Shown here: positions 48,207 to 56,548 of the stretch, piece after piece | Position numbering within the stretch: the stretch's first letter is position 1 | How the letters are laid out: each line of letters begins with the position of its first letter | Assembly: GCA_024397995.1 (NCBI GenBank) | Contig: CP073746.1 | Coordinates: 434,001 to 498,000 of the forward strand | Direction: 5' to 3' | From: a bacterium SCSIO 12827 | GTDB lineage: Bacteria; Pseudomonadota; Alphaproteobacteria; Rhodospirillales; Casp-alpha2 | Length of the DNA: 64,000 bases | Program-made: the position numbers and the translations under genes | The notes under the pieces: model-generated | What the model was told of the DNA's origin: nothing | Seen by the model: only the letters and a program-made list of their open reading frames with translations | The model's database searches: none

Positions 48207-50234
48207 ATGAGTGGCGAATTAGCAGGCGCAAAAGGCGGTTCCGCTGCGGCGCAACAGGCGGCGGCGCGGGATAAGCCCTGGCTGTTCCGCACCTATTCGG
48301 GCCATTCCTCGGCCAAGGAATCGAACGCGCTGTACCGTTCGAACCTGGAAAAGGGGCAGACGGGCCTGTCCGTGGCCTTCGACCTGCCGACCCAGACCGG
48401 CTATGACGCCGACCATCCGCTCGCCAAGGGTGAGGTCGGCAAGGTCGGCGTGCCGATCTCCCATCTGGGTGATATGGCGCAGCTGTTCGACGGCATTCCC
48501 CTCGACCAGATGAACACGTCGATGACCATCAACGCCCCGGCGGCCTGGCTGCTGGCGCTTTATATCGCCGCCGCCGAACGTCAGGGGGCCAAGCGCGCCG
48601 ATCTGGCGGGCACGACCCAGAACGACGTGCTGAAGGAATATCTCTCGCGCGGCACCTACATCTTTCCGCCGGCGCCGTCGCTGCGCCTGACGTCGGACAC
48701 CATCGCCTTCACCTGCCGCGAGGTGCCCAAGTGGAACCCGGTCAACGTATGCTCCTACCACCTGCAGGAAGCGGGGGCGACGCCGGTTCAGGAACTGGCC
48801 TATGCGCTTGCCAATGCGCAGGCGATTTTGGACACGGTCAAGGCCTCGGGCCAGGTCTCGGACGCGGATTTCCCGCGTCTGGTCGGGCGCATCAGCTTCT
48901 TCGTCAACGCCGGCATGCGCTTCATCACCGAGCTGTGCAAGATGCGGGCGTTCACCGAGCTGTGGGACGACATTACCCGCAACCGTTACGGGGTCGAGGA
49001 CGAAAAGTACCGCCGTTTCCGTTATGGCGTGCAGGTCAATTCCTTGGGCTTGACCGAACAGCAGCCGGAAAACAACGTCTACCGCATCCTGCTTGAAATG
49101 CTGGCCGTGACCCTGTCCAAGAACGCCCGCGCCCGTGCCGTGCAGCTGCCGGCCTGGAACGAGGCCCTCGGCCTGCCCCGCCCGTGGGATCAGCAATGGT
49201 CGCTGCGCCTGCAGCAGATCGTGGCTTATGAGACGGACCTGCTGGAATTCGGCGACATCTTCGACGGTTCCAAGGAAATCGACGCCAAGGTCGAAGACCT
49301 GAAGGGGCAGGCCCTGGCTGAACTGGCCCGCATCGACGCCATGGGCGGCGCCGTCCATGCGATCGAGGCCGGCTACATGAAACAGCGCCTGGTCGAAGCC
49401 AGCGCCAAGCGGCTTGCCGCCATCGAGGCGGGTGAGCAGATCGTGGTCGGCGTGAACAAGTATCAGGAGGCCGAACCCTCGCCCCTGGTCGGTCAGGCGG
49501 GCGCCATCGTCACCGTCTCGCCCGAGGCCGAAGCGGAACAGATCGCGTCCCTGGTTGCCTGGCGCGGGGGCCGTGACGATGCCAAGGTCGCGGCCGCGCT
49601 CAAGGCTCTGACCGAGGCGGCGAAGTCCGACGCCAACATCATGGAACCCTCGATCCAATGCGCCCATGCGGGCGTGACCACGGGCGAATGGGGCCAGGCG
49701 TTGCGCGACGTGTTCGGTGAATATCGGGCACCCACGGGCATTTCTGGCGCGGCCCTGGGTGCCGCCGGCGACATCACGGCCGTGCGTGCGCGGGTCGAGG
49801 AGGTGTCATCCGCCCTCGGCCGCCGCATCAAGATCCTGGTCGGCAAGCCGGGGCTCGACGGTCATTCCAACGGGGCGGAGCAGATCGCCGTGCGGGCGCG
49901 GGACGCCGGCATGGAGGTCGTCTACGAAGGCATTCGCCTGACCCCGGGCCAGATCGTCGCCGCCGCGCGGGACGAGGCCGTGCATGTGGTGGGATTGTCG
50001 GTACTGTCGGGATCGCACGTGGCCTTGGTCACGGACGTGATGGATCTGATGCGGGCCGAAGGCCTGGACGATATTCCTGTGGTCGCCGGCGGCATCATTC
50101 CGCCCGCCGATGCCGAAACCCTGAAGGCCGCCGGCGTCGCCCGCGTCTACACGCCCAAGGACTACGACCTGACGGCGATCATGGACCAGATCGTCGATCT
50201 TGCGGCGGAAGGGTTGAAGACGGCGGCGGAGTAA
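48207..50234 (+). CDS. ecm: Ethylmalonyl-CoA mutase
   Basis: 675 residues from the ATG at 48207 with AAGGAG 7 bases upstream. An adenosylcobalamin-dependent mutase converting ethylmalonyl-CoA to methylsuccinyl-CoA. The catalytic TIM barrel includes FDLPTQTGYDADH and NTSMTINAPAAWLLALY; the C-terminal cobalamin domain has the DxHxxG motif in GLDGHSNGAEQIA (Asp551, His553). Gene context (ccr and mcd adjacent) separates it from methylmalonyl-CoA mutase. Divergent from ccr. Confidence 0.95.
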   Translation: MSGELAGAKGGSAAAQQAAARDKPWLFRTYSGHSSAKESNALYRSNLEKGQTGLSVAFDLPTQTGYDADHPLAKGEVGKVGVPISHLGDMAQLFDGIPLDQMNTSMTINAPAAWLLALYIAAAERQGAKRADLAGTTQNDVLKEYLSRGTYIFPPAPSLRLTSDTIAFTCREVPKWNPVNVCSYHLQEAGATPVQELAYALANAQAILDTVKASGQVSDADFPRLVGRISFFVNAGMRFITELCKMRAFTELWDDITRNRYGVEDEKYRRFRYGVQVNSLGLTEQQPENNVYRILLEMLAVTLSKNARARAVQLPAWNEALGLPRPWDQQWSLRLQQIVAYETDLLEFGDIFDGSKEIDAKVEDLKGQALAELARIDAMGGAVHAIEAGYMKQRLVEASAKRLAAIEAGEQIVVGVNKYQEAEPSPLVGQAGAIVTVSPEAEAEQIASLVAWRGGRDDAKVAAALKALTEAAKSDANIMEPSIQCAHAGVTTGEWGQALRDVFGEYRAPTGISGAALGAAGDITAVRARVEEVSSALGRRIKILVGKPGLDGHSNGAEQIAVRARDAGMEVVYEGIRLTPGQIVAAARDEAVHVVGLSVLSGSHVALVTDVMDLMRAEGLDDIPVVAGGIIPPADAETLKAAGVARVYTPKDYDLTAIMDQIVDLAAEGLKTAAE

Positions 50235-50247
50235 CGCGTCTTTCTCA

Positions 50248-50280
50248 CCGTCATGGCCGGGCCCAGACCCGGCCATCCAC
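50248..50280. repeat. Palindromic intergenic element, left half
   Basis: A hairpin built from GGCCGGG and CCCGGCC, opening CCGTCATGG and ending CATCCAC. It is the left unit of a pair with the element at 50315-50346. Elements of this style (CCGTCATGGCCGGG) are widespread between genes in alphaproteobacteria. Confidence 0.6.
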
Positions 50281-50314
50281 ATCCCAATCCAATCGGTACC
50301 GAGGGAGGAAAGGC

Positions 50315-50346
50315 GTGGATGCCCGTGCCAAGCACGGGCATGACGG
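50315..50346. repeat. Palindromic intergenic element, right half
   Basis: A hairpin built from TGCCCGTGC and GCACGGGCA around a CAA loop, opening GTGGATG and ending CATGACGG, the inverse of the left unit's opening. Together with 50248-50280 it forms a BIME-like inverted pair 34 bp apart. It may also terminate ecm and the convergent tetR gene. Confidence 0.6.
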
Positions 50347-50364
50347 AATGATGGGGGGCGGGGC

Positions 50365-50949
50365 TCAGCCGTCGAGAAACCTCAGATAGGTGTCATAGCA
50401 GGACATCAGGTCGTCGATGGCCGTGCCGCCGCGGTTCAGGGCGGCCATGCCTTGCTCCATGGTGAACAGGGTCATGGCAAGATCGGCGGCCGGAATGTCC
50501 GTGCGGATGTCACCGGCCTGCTGGCCGTTGCGGATGACCTGTTCGAACAAATCGCGCACTTCGGCGTGAAGTCCCCTCAGGTACTCGGCCAATTCCGGAT
50601 GATGGGGGGCCAGTTCCGCCGCGGTGTTGTAGACCATGCAGCCCTTGCGGCCTTCGTCCGAGGACACGAATGCGTCGATATCTCGGAAATAGGCCTCAAG
50701 CGCCTGACGTCCGGCACCCGGTGTGCGCAGGGCCCGGCGCATTTCATCCTTCTTGATCTGGATGTAGCGCATCAGCGCCTGATGATAGATCGCATCCTTG
50801 TTGCCGAAGGTGCCGTAGAGCCCATAGCGGCTGACGCCCGTATGGCGGACGAGATCCTCCATGGAGGTATGCTGAAAACCGCGTTCCCAGAACAGGCGCA
50901 TGGCCTTGTCGAGGGCATCGTCGGGGTCGAATTCGCGGGTACGGGCCAT
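50365..50949 (-). CDS. TetR-family transcriptional regulator
   Basis: 194 residues from MARTREFDPDDALDK. The DNA-binding HTH is AMRLFWERGFQHTSMEDLVRHTGVSRYGLYGTFGNKDAIY (residues about 14-53, quoted here as the segment 50789-50907 in DNA). The ligand domain has GRKGCMVYNTAAELAP, as in the NemR/YxaF-like subgroup. It converges on ecm across the palindromic pair. A TetR protein (CcrR) controls ccr in Methylorubrum, so control of the ethylmalonyl-CoA genes is possible but not shown by sequence. Confidence 0.9.
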   Translation of the reverse strand: MARTREFDPDDALDKAMRLFWERGFQHTSMEDLVRHTGVSRYGLYGTFGNKDAIYHQALMRYIQIKKDEMRRALRTPGAGRQALEAYFRDIDAFVSSDEGRKGCMVYNTAAELAPHHPELAEYLRGLHAEVRDLFEQVIRNGQQAGDIRTDIPAADLAMTLFTMEQGMAALNRGGTAIDDLMSCYDTYLRFLDG

Positions 50950-50980
50950 GTAATCAGAATTTTTGTTCTGGTTCGCCGCG

Positions 50981-51430
50981 TCAATGGAATTCTTGGAAAA
51001 GACGTGGCAAGACTGGGTTAAAGGGGGCCCAAACCGTCGGTTTGGCGCCCGGCAGCATGACGGGGATGGCATCGACGGCAGCCGATGGCGCCAGCGGGTT
51101 GTCGACCTGGGGTTTGGCGATCTGGGTCAGGTAGCGCGCGGCGCCGGCCTGAAATTCCTTGCGGATGTAGCACCAGCTGACGAACAGGCCGCCGAACCGT
51201 TCGAAATACAAGATGTCTTCGTTGTTCTTGCACTCTTGCAGGTCGCGCGCCAGGTTACGCGAGGTGCCGACATAAACCCAGGCAGGCCGCACGCCACCGT
51301 GCCAGATGATGAACACGGCGGTCTGTCCCTCCAGGTTCTGTTCCTGGGGGTCGAGATTGATGAAGCGGAAAAACTTGCCCTTTTCATTGCGCACCCAGTT
51401 GGGATCAACCGGCTTGCCCAATTGGCTCAT
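50981..51430 (-). CDS. Hypothetical protein with GIY-YIG-like core
   Basis: 149 residues from MSQLGKPVDPNWV; a start at 51457 is possible. The central part TAVFIIWHGG ... WVYVGTSRNLARDL has the spacing of a GIY-YIG nuclease domain (first strand, then Y-[IV]-G and a helix with Arg), and a KPQVDNP near the end matches the family's final Asn region. The catalytic Glu before it is missing (GAARYLTQIAKP), so it may be inactive. Located 31 bp upstream of the tetR gene. Confidence 0.5.
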   Translation of the reverse strand: MSQLGKPVDPNWVRNEKGKFFRFINLDPQEQNLEGQTAVFIIWHGGVRPAWVYVGTSRNLARDLQECKNNEDILYFERFGGLFVSWCYIRKEFQAGAARYLTQIAKPQVDNPLAPSAAVDAIPVMLPGAKPTVWAPFNPVLPRLFQEFH

Positions 51431-51547
51431 TTTCTTCGCTGTATTAAAAAAGAACATGTTTTCTTCTCTTGCTTCGGAAATCCGGCTGAATTCCGAAGAT
51501 GAACCTAATATGGGCCGGTAATGTGACGGCGAAAAGGGGCCCTGTCG

Positions 51548-52069
51548 ATGGAATTTTTAGCCCTTTCCCTGGTGCTCGCCGCCATTGTTCTGATCCTTGC
51601 CGGGACCGTGTGGACCGGGGTTCCGCCGATGCCGACATCCCCCGCCGTCCGGGCCTGCATGTTCACCGTGATCGAGGGCCTTGAACCGCGCTGTATTCAC
51701 GAACTGGGGGGCGGATGGGGCGGCCTGGCGGGGGCGCTCGCCCGCCGCTTTCCGGATGCCCGGGTCATCGCCACCGAAGCCTCGCCCCTGCCCTGGGCGG
51801 TCTGCCGACTGCGCCGCGCCCTGTTCGGCCCGGCCAACCTGGAGGTCCGGTTTGGCGACGTCATGAAGACCGATTTCTCGGATGCCGATCTCGCGGTCTG
51901 TTTCCTCTGCCCGCCGGCCATGGCCAAGCTGGCCGGCCGGCTGGAGGATGGTCTGAAGCCGGACGCTTGGGTGCTGTCCAACGCCTTCGCCCTGCCGGGT
52001 TGGACGCCGGCGAAGGAAGCGCGGGTCGACGACCTGCACCGCTCGGCGGTTTATCTGTATCGAAAGTGA
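51548..52069 (+). CDS. Membrane-anchored SAM-methyltransferase-like protein
   Basis: 173 residues. An N-terminal hydrophobic segment (about 4-25) is followed by a Rossmann-like domain: CIHELGGGWGGLAGALARRF resembles an AdoMet-binding motif I (xGxGxG variant), then VIATEASPLP and the acidic strand FSDADLAVCFLCPP. Such anchored, short methyltransferase-like proteins are of unknown substrate. Followed by a convergent aminopeptidase gene with no gap. Confidence 0.65.
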   Translation: MEFLALSLVLAAIVLILAGTVWTGVPPMPTSPAVRACMFTVIEGLEPRCIHELGGGWGGLAGALARRFPDARVIATEASPLPWAVCRLRRALFGPANLEVRFGDVMKTDFSDADLAVCFLCPPAMAKLAGRLEDGLKPDAWVLSNAFALPGWTPAKEARVDDLHRSAVYLYRK

Positions 52070-53926
52070 CTAGCCGACGAGCGGCGCCGTCGCCTGTTTC
52101 AGCCAGGCCCGGGTCTTGGTGTCGACCAAGGGTGACAGAGCCTTGCGGACCCTTGCGTGATAGGCATCCAGCCAGGCCCGTTCCGCCGTGTCCAGCAGCG
52201 TCACCTCGATCAGATTACGGTCGATGGGGGCTAGGGTCAGGGTCTCGAACGCCAGGACATCGCGTTCCGCCCCCCGGGGTGCGGTGACGGCGGTGACCAG
52301 GACAAGGTTCTCGATGCGGATGCCGTAGGCCCCGGTCTTGTAGTATCCGGGCTCGTTCGAAATCACCATGCCCGGTTCCAGCGCCACCGTACTGGGGGCT
52401 TTGGAAATGCGTTGCGGCCCTTCGTGGACGCTGAGGTAGCTGCCGACGCCGTGGCCCGTGCCGTGGTCGAAGTCCAGGCCCTGGGCCCAGAGAAACTGGC
52501 GGGCCAGCGGGTCCAATTGCGAGCCCGTGGTGCCCTTGGGAAAGCGCGCCCTGGCCAGGGCGATATGGCCCTTGAGGACCAGGGTGAAGCGGGTGCGGGC
52601 TTCCTTGGGCGGGGCTTTCGGGCCGATGGCGACGGTGCGCGTGATGTCCGTGGTGCCGTCCAGGTATTGCGCCCCGGAATCGACCAGATAGACATCGCCC
52701 GCGCGCAGCCGCCGGTCGGACGCCGGGGTTGCCTTATAATGCACGATGGCGCCGTTGGGGCCGCTGCCGGAAATGGTGTCGAAGCTGAGGTCGCGGATCA
52801 GATCGTTTTCCTTGCGGAAGGCATAGAGCCGGTCCGAGGCGGCGATCTCGCTGATCCCGCCCTTGGGTGCTTCCGCCGACAGCCAGGCGAGGAATTTCGC
52901 CACGGCGGCCCCATCGCGCAGATGGGCGGCGCGCATACCGGCGATTTCCGTGTTGTTCTTGCAGGCCTTGAGCAGGATACACAAGTCCTGGCCGCGGTCA
53001 ACCACGGCTCCGCCGTCGGCCAGGCGGGCGGCGATCCACATGGGGTCGGCCATGGGATCGATGCGGACTTTTGCGTGTTTCGCGGCCAACCGATCGAGCA
53101 GGGGGCCAAGGGCGTCCGGTGCCTTGATACGCACGTCCTTGCCAAGATGGCGTGTCACCGCCGCCGGGATTTTGACCGGATCGATGAACCAGTCGACGGC
53201 GGCGTCTTTATGGATCACGGCGAAGCTGAGGGCCAAGGGCGTGCGCGGCACGTCGGTCCCCCGCACGTTCAACAGCCAGGCGATGGAATCGGGGGCCGAC
53301 AGAATCTGGGCGCTCTGGCCCTGGGCTTTCAACATCGCGGCGACGGTCCGCCGCTTGTCCGCCGATCCCAGCCCCGCGTACTTCAGGGGATGGGCGCGCA
53401 CGGGGGCAGCGGGGCGTGCGGGCTGGTCGGCCCAGACGGCGTCAATGGGATTGCCGTCCACGGGCACAAGCTCGCCGCCGGCCTGCTGGCAGGCTTCACG
53501 GAAGCGGGGGACCTGCGCCGGCGTCAACAGCCAGGGGTCATATCCCAGCTTGCCGCCCTTGGGCAGGGCTTCGGCGATCCAGTCGACGGCAGGTTCCTGG
53601 GTAATGTGGCGAAGGTCGTACAGGTTCGCGTCGACCTGCTTTGCCGCCTGTAGGGTGTAGCGGCCGTCACTGAACAATGCGGCCCGGCGGCTCAGCACAA
53701 CCGCCATCCCGGCCGAGCCGGTGAAGCCCGTCAGCCAAGCCAGGCGTTCGGAGTGGGGGGCGACGTATTCGCCCTGATGTTCGTCGCCGCGCGGCACGAT
53801 GAAGCCGTCGAGCCCCCGTTTCGCCAGTTCGGCGCGCAACAGCGTCAGGCGTTCGGCGGCGGGCGGTGGTGCGATCGCGGCGCGGGAAGATCCCCGGCGG
53901 GGTTTGGCGGGTGATGATGCGTCCAT
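52070..53926 (-). CDS. Xaa-Pro aminopeptidase (M24B)
   Basis: 618 residues: two creatinase-like N-terminal domains (LTLLRAELAKRGLDGFIVPR ...) and a C-terminal pita-bread metallopeptidase domain with the metal ligands in VYLVDSGAQYLDGTTDITRT, DFDHGTGHGVGSYLSVHEGP (His) and GMVISNEPGYY (Glu). It removes N-terminal residues before proline in the cytoplasm. The N-terminal 25 residues are a basic, Ala/Pro-rich extension. Longer than E. coli PepP, as is usual for the eukaryote-like three-domain form. Confidence 0.92.
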   Translation of the reverse strand: MDASSPAKPRRGSSRAAIAPPPAAERLTLLRAELAKRGLDGFIVPRGDEHQGEYVAPHSERLAWLTGFTGSAGMAVVLSRRAALFSDGRYTLQAAKQVDANLYDLRHITQEPAVDWIAEALPKGGKLGYDPWLLTPAQVPRFREACQQAGGELVPVDGNPIDAVWADQPARPAAPVRAHPLKYAGLGSADKRRTVAAMLKAQGQSAQILSAPDSIAWLLNVRGTDVPRTPLALSFAVIHKDAAVDWFIDPVKIPAAVTRHLGKDVRIKAPDALGPLLDRLAAKHAKVRIDPMADPMWIAARLADGGAVVDRGQDLCILLKACKNNTEIAGMRAAHLRDGAAVAKFLAWLSAEAPKGGISEIAASDRLYAFRKENDLIRDLSFDTISGSGPNGAIVHYKATPASDRRLRAGDVYLVDSGAQYLDGTTDITRTVAIGPKAPPKEARTRFTLVLKGHIALARARFPKGTTGSQLDPLARQFLWAQGLDFDHGTGHGVGSYLSVHEGPQRISKAPSTVALEPGMVISNEPGYYKTGAYGIRIENLVLVTAVTAPRGAERDVLAFETLTLAPIDRNLIEVTLLDTAERAWLDAYHARVRKALSPLVDTKTRAWLKQATAPLVG

Positions 53927-54146
53927 GGGGACAAGCTAGGAAGCCCCGGCCCGGGTGGCAAGCAGAGACATGCGGGGCAGGGGGTTGGCTGTGATATTTC
54001 GCACAATCAGCCATGCGTTTAATGCAATGCTGCGGTGCAGCATTTGCGGTTTTCGCATGGAAAGGACAGGCATAGGTTCCGCCCAACACGTCGTCGGCAA
54101 TGTCCATTCAGGGCCCGCCCACGGCATCAATTCAGGAGTAACGACC

Positions 54147-54614
54147 ATGGCGCCCTACAGCCAAACTGATCTGTCCGTTCAGGACCTCATCGAACAAGCC
54201 CGTATTCTGCGGGCGCAGGCTTTCGCGCGGATCTGCAAGCAAGCGGTCCAGGCGATTATCCCGGCACGGTCCCAGAAGCAGGCCGAACCGGTTCAGCAAG
54301 ATCTGTTTCAGCAGCCGGCCTTGATGCAGGAAGACAGCTATTTCCTGCCGCTGGTCAACGGCGTGCAGTCCCTTATCCAGGGGCTGATCATCGGCCTGCG
54401 CCGCAACGCCATGCGCCGCCAGCTGCTGGCCCTCGATGATCGCATGCTGCGTGACATCGGCATCCGCCGCGACGACATTACCGCCCTCGTCGCCGGGGCC
54501 TTCTCCGGCAACGACCGGGTGCCGGCCTCCGCCCGCAGCGCGGCCGAACTTTATTACCTCGTTCCGGCGGCAGCGCAGCCGACGGGCCGCGGCAACGATC
54601 GCCTGGCCGCCTAA
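54147..54614 (+). CDS. DUF1127 domain protein
   Basis: 155 residues from the ATG at 54147 (CAGGAG upstream). The C-terminal part has the DUF1127 motif: RRNAMRRQLLALDDRMLRDI then GIRRDDI. DUF1127 proteins in alphaproteobacteria are short basic regulators linked to phosphate, carbon or RNA metabolism. Here the N-terminal half is a longer helical extension (ARILRAQAFARICKQAVQA). A strong terminator follows at 54637. Confidence 0.85.
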   Translation: MAPYSQTDLSVQDLIEQARILRAQAFARICKQAVQAIIPARSQKQAEPVQQDLFQQPALMQEDSYFLPLVNGVQSLIQGLIIGLRRNAMRRQLLALDDRMLRDIGIRRDDITALVAGAFSGNDRVPASARSAAELYYLVPAAAQPTGRGNDRLAA

Positions 54615-54636
54615 GCCAGCGCGACTCGCAGACAAG

Positions 54637-54675
54637 AAAACGGCGGTGCCCAACGCGGGGCGCCGCCGTTTTTGT
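54637..54675 (+). terminator. Rho-independent terminator, bidirectional-looking
   Basis: Stem AAACGGCGG(T)GCCC / GGGGCGCCGCCGTTT with a T run (TTTTT) on the right and an A run on the left, so it can stop the DUF1127 gene and the convergent peroxiredoxin. Confidence 0.9.
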
Positions 54676-54695
54676 TTGTTCGGGCCCGGTTCGTC

Positions 54696-55355
54696 TTATT
54701 TGGGCTGGGGCACGATGCGCAGATAGGGCTTCAGCGTTTTCCAACCACCCGGGAATTTTGCCTTGGCGGCTTCATCGCTGACGGCGGGCACGATGATCAC
54801 GTCCTCACCCTGTTTCCAGTTCACCGGCGTCGCGACCTGATGCTTTGCCGTAAGCTGTAGGGAATCGATGACGCGCAGGATTTCATCGAAATTGCGTCCC
54901 GTTGCCATCGGGTAGGTCAGGCACAGCTTGATCTGTTTGTCCGGGCCGATGACGAAGACCGTGCGTACGGTCATGTTGGTCATGGCGGTGCGTTCCTTGG
55001 CCCCGCCCGAGGCATCGGCCGGAAGCATGCCGTACAGCTTGGCAACCTTCAGGTCGGCATCGCCGATCATCGGATAATTGGGGGCGGTGCCCTGGGTTTC
55101 CTCGATGTCCTTGGACCAGGCCGCGTGATCGTCCACGGAATCGACACTGAGGCCGATAACCTTCACGCCTCGTGCCTTGAACTCGGGCATCAGCTTTGCC
55201 ATGTAGCCCAGTTCGGTGGTGCAGACCGGCGTGAAGTCCTTGGGGTGCGAAAAGATGATGCACCAGCCATCGCCGATCCAGTCGTGGAAATTGATAGTGC
55301 CTTGCGTGGTTTCCGCCGTGAAATCGGGGGCGGTGTCGCCAATGGTCAAGCCCAT
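54696..55355 (-). CDS. 1-Cys peroxiredoxin (Prx6 type)
   Basis: 219 residues from MGLTIGDTAP (AGAGGAG upstream; an in-frame start at 55388 would add 11 residues). The peroxidatic Cys45 sits in HPKDFTPVCTTELG. The long C-terminal arm (after DGRNF-like ATGRNFDEILRVIDSLQLT) and the PVNWKQGEDVIIVP stretch are typical of the Prx6 group, which lacks a C-terminal resolving Cys. It reduces peroxides in the cytoplasm. Confidence 0.93.
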   Translation of the reverse strand: MGLTIGDTAPDFTAETTQGTINFHDWIGDGWCIIFSHPKDFTPVCTTELGYMAKLMPEFKARGVKVIGLSVDSVDDHAAWSKDIEETQGTAPNYPMIGDADLKVAKLYGMLPADASGGAKERTAMTNMTVRTVFVIGPDKQIKLCLTYPMATGRNFDEILRVIDSLQLTAKHQVATPVNWKQGEDVIIVPAVSDEAAKAKFPGGWKTLKPYLRIVPQPK

Positions 55356-55472
55356 GTCGGTCTCCTCTTTCTGGCCGTGTGCGTTCAATGACAGCTTGTG
55401 TCCGCGCCGCGCGCCGATCAGAGGCAGGCAGCGCCCCGTCTATATGGGGAGCCGCAGTCCAGAATGGAACGC

Positions 55473-55799
55473 CTAGTCGAACAGCGACCGGCTGGTCCGC
55501 CGGTAGCCTCGATTTTCCATGCAGGACACGAACATCCGGTCGGTCTGGCGCGACAGGTCGTAGCGCGCCATGGCGGCATCGTATTCGCTGCCGATCAGGG
55601 GGCCGGCATCGGGTTGCGGCAGGGGTTGGCGTTTCAGGATGCGGTCGGCCTCCCGGCGGGCCAGGGACCGGCATTCCTGGCGGTCGAAGGCAAGTTGGTC
55701 CTCGGAGCCGCCGGGCAGGGTCCATTCGGTCACGCTGCACGCACTCAGGCCCAGCACCAGGGCGCCTGCGCACAGAAATTTTAGGCTTTGTGTCGTCAT
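55473..55799 (-). CDS. Small lipoprotein
   Basis: 108 residues. A type II signal peptide with a good lipobox (LGLSAC, Cys at about 21) predicts an outer- or inner-membrane lipoprotein. The mature part is helical with two further Cys (QECRSLARREAD and FVSCMENRGYRR), possibly disulfide linked. Function unknown. Minus strand, 117 bp downstream of the peroxiredoxin start. Confidence 0.75.
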   Translation of the reverse strand: MTTQSLKFLCAGALVLGLSACSVTEWTLPGGSEDQLAFDRQECRSLARREADRILKRQPLPQPDAGPLIGSEYDAAMARYDLSRQTDRMFVSCMENRGYRRTSRSLFD

Positions 55800-55855
55800 G
55801 GTTTTATCCTAGCGCGTTCGCCGCCGGCGATAAACCAGGGCGGCCGGATCGCGGC

Positions 55856-56485
55856 TCAGCCGCCTTTGGATGTGCTCAGGCAGGCGCGGATGAATGCTTT
55901 GACCTCCGGGGCATTCCATTCGGCGATGCCTTCAAGGCGGCCCTTTTCCCGGCCCTCGGCGTCATAGAGAATCGTCGTCGGCAGGCCGCGCACCTTGTTG
56001 GCGCGGGCGAAGGTGCCTTTGGGATCCAGATGGATCGAGAGATTTTTATATCCCTGCTTGTCGAAAAACGGTTTGACCACGTCCAGGCCGCCGCGATCCT
56101 GGCTGACGGCGATGACTGGAATCCCGTCCTGGGCCAGATCCGTCTTCAGGGCGTCCAGATGCGGCATTTCCTTGATGCAGGGGGCGCACCAGGTGGCCCA
56201 GAAATTGACCACGGCCCCCTTGCCCCGGGCCAGTTCGGTGATGGTGACAGGGGCGCCCCCGGCGGTCTGGAACGCTTCCGTCACGGCCGCGCCCGCCGAA
56301 TTCGCCGCCTTGAACTTGGATAACGTTGGCGGCGGCGCGGAACAAGCGGTCTCCGCCCCCCTTGCAATGCCGTCGGGAATGATGAAAATCGCCCCACTCA
56401 ACAAGACGGCGGTGGCCAGGGTCCGCAGGAATGTCGCGGGCGCAAGGGCATTACGGGTGGTCTGGATGTGGGTCCGGGTCATCAT
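55856..56485 (-). CDS. tlpA: TlpA-like periplasmic thioredoxin
   Basis: 209 residues. An N-terminal membrane/signal segment (about 18-40) precedes a thioredoxin fold with the redox motif WATWCAPC (Cys100, Cys103) and the cis-Pro loop [10 protein letters not shown]. TlpA proteins keep apocytochromes and cytochrome oxidase subunits reduced in the periplasm. The divergent neighbour argH starts 63 bp away, an arrangement conserved in alphaproteobacteria. Confidence 0.9.
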   Translation of the reverse strand: MMTRTHIQTTRNALAPATFLRTLATAVLLSGAIFIIPDGIARGAETACSAPPPTLSKFKAANSAGAAVTEAFQTAGGAPVTITELARGKGAVVNFWATWCAPCIKEMPHLDALKTDLAQDGIPVIAVSQDRGGLDVVKPFFDKQGYKNLSIHLDPKGTFARANKVRGLPTTILYDAEGREKGRLEGIAEWNAPEVKAFIRACLSTSKGG

Positions 56486-56548
56486 GCAGGTTCACTGTCC
56501 GTTTACGTTGATCGTCTACACCATCGCCTTGGACTTAAGGAGATAGCC

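Noticed and set aside
48207-50234. Methylmalonyl-CoA mutase
   Set aside because: Single-chain size fits either, but the adjacent ccr and mcd genes make ethylmalonyl-CoA mutase far more likely.
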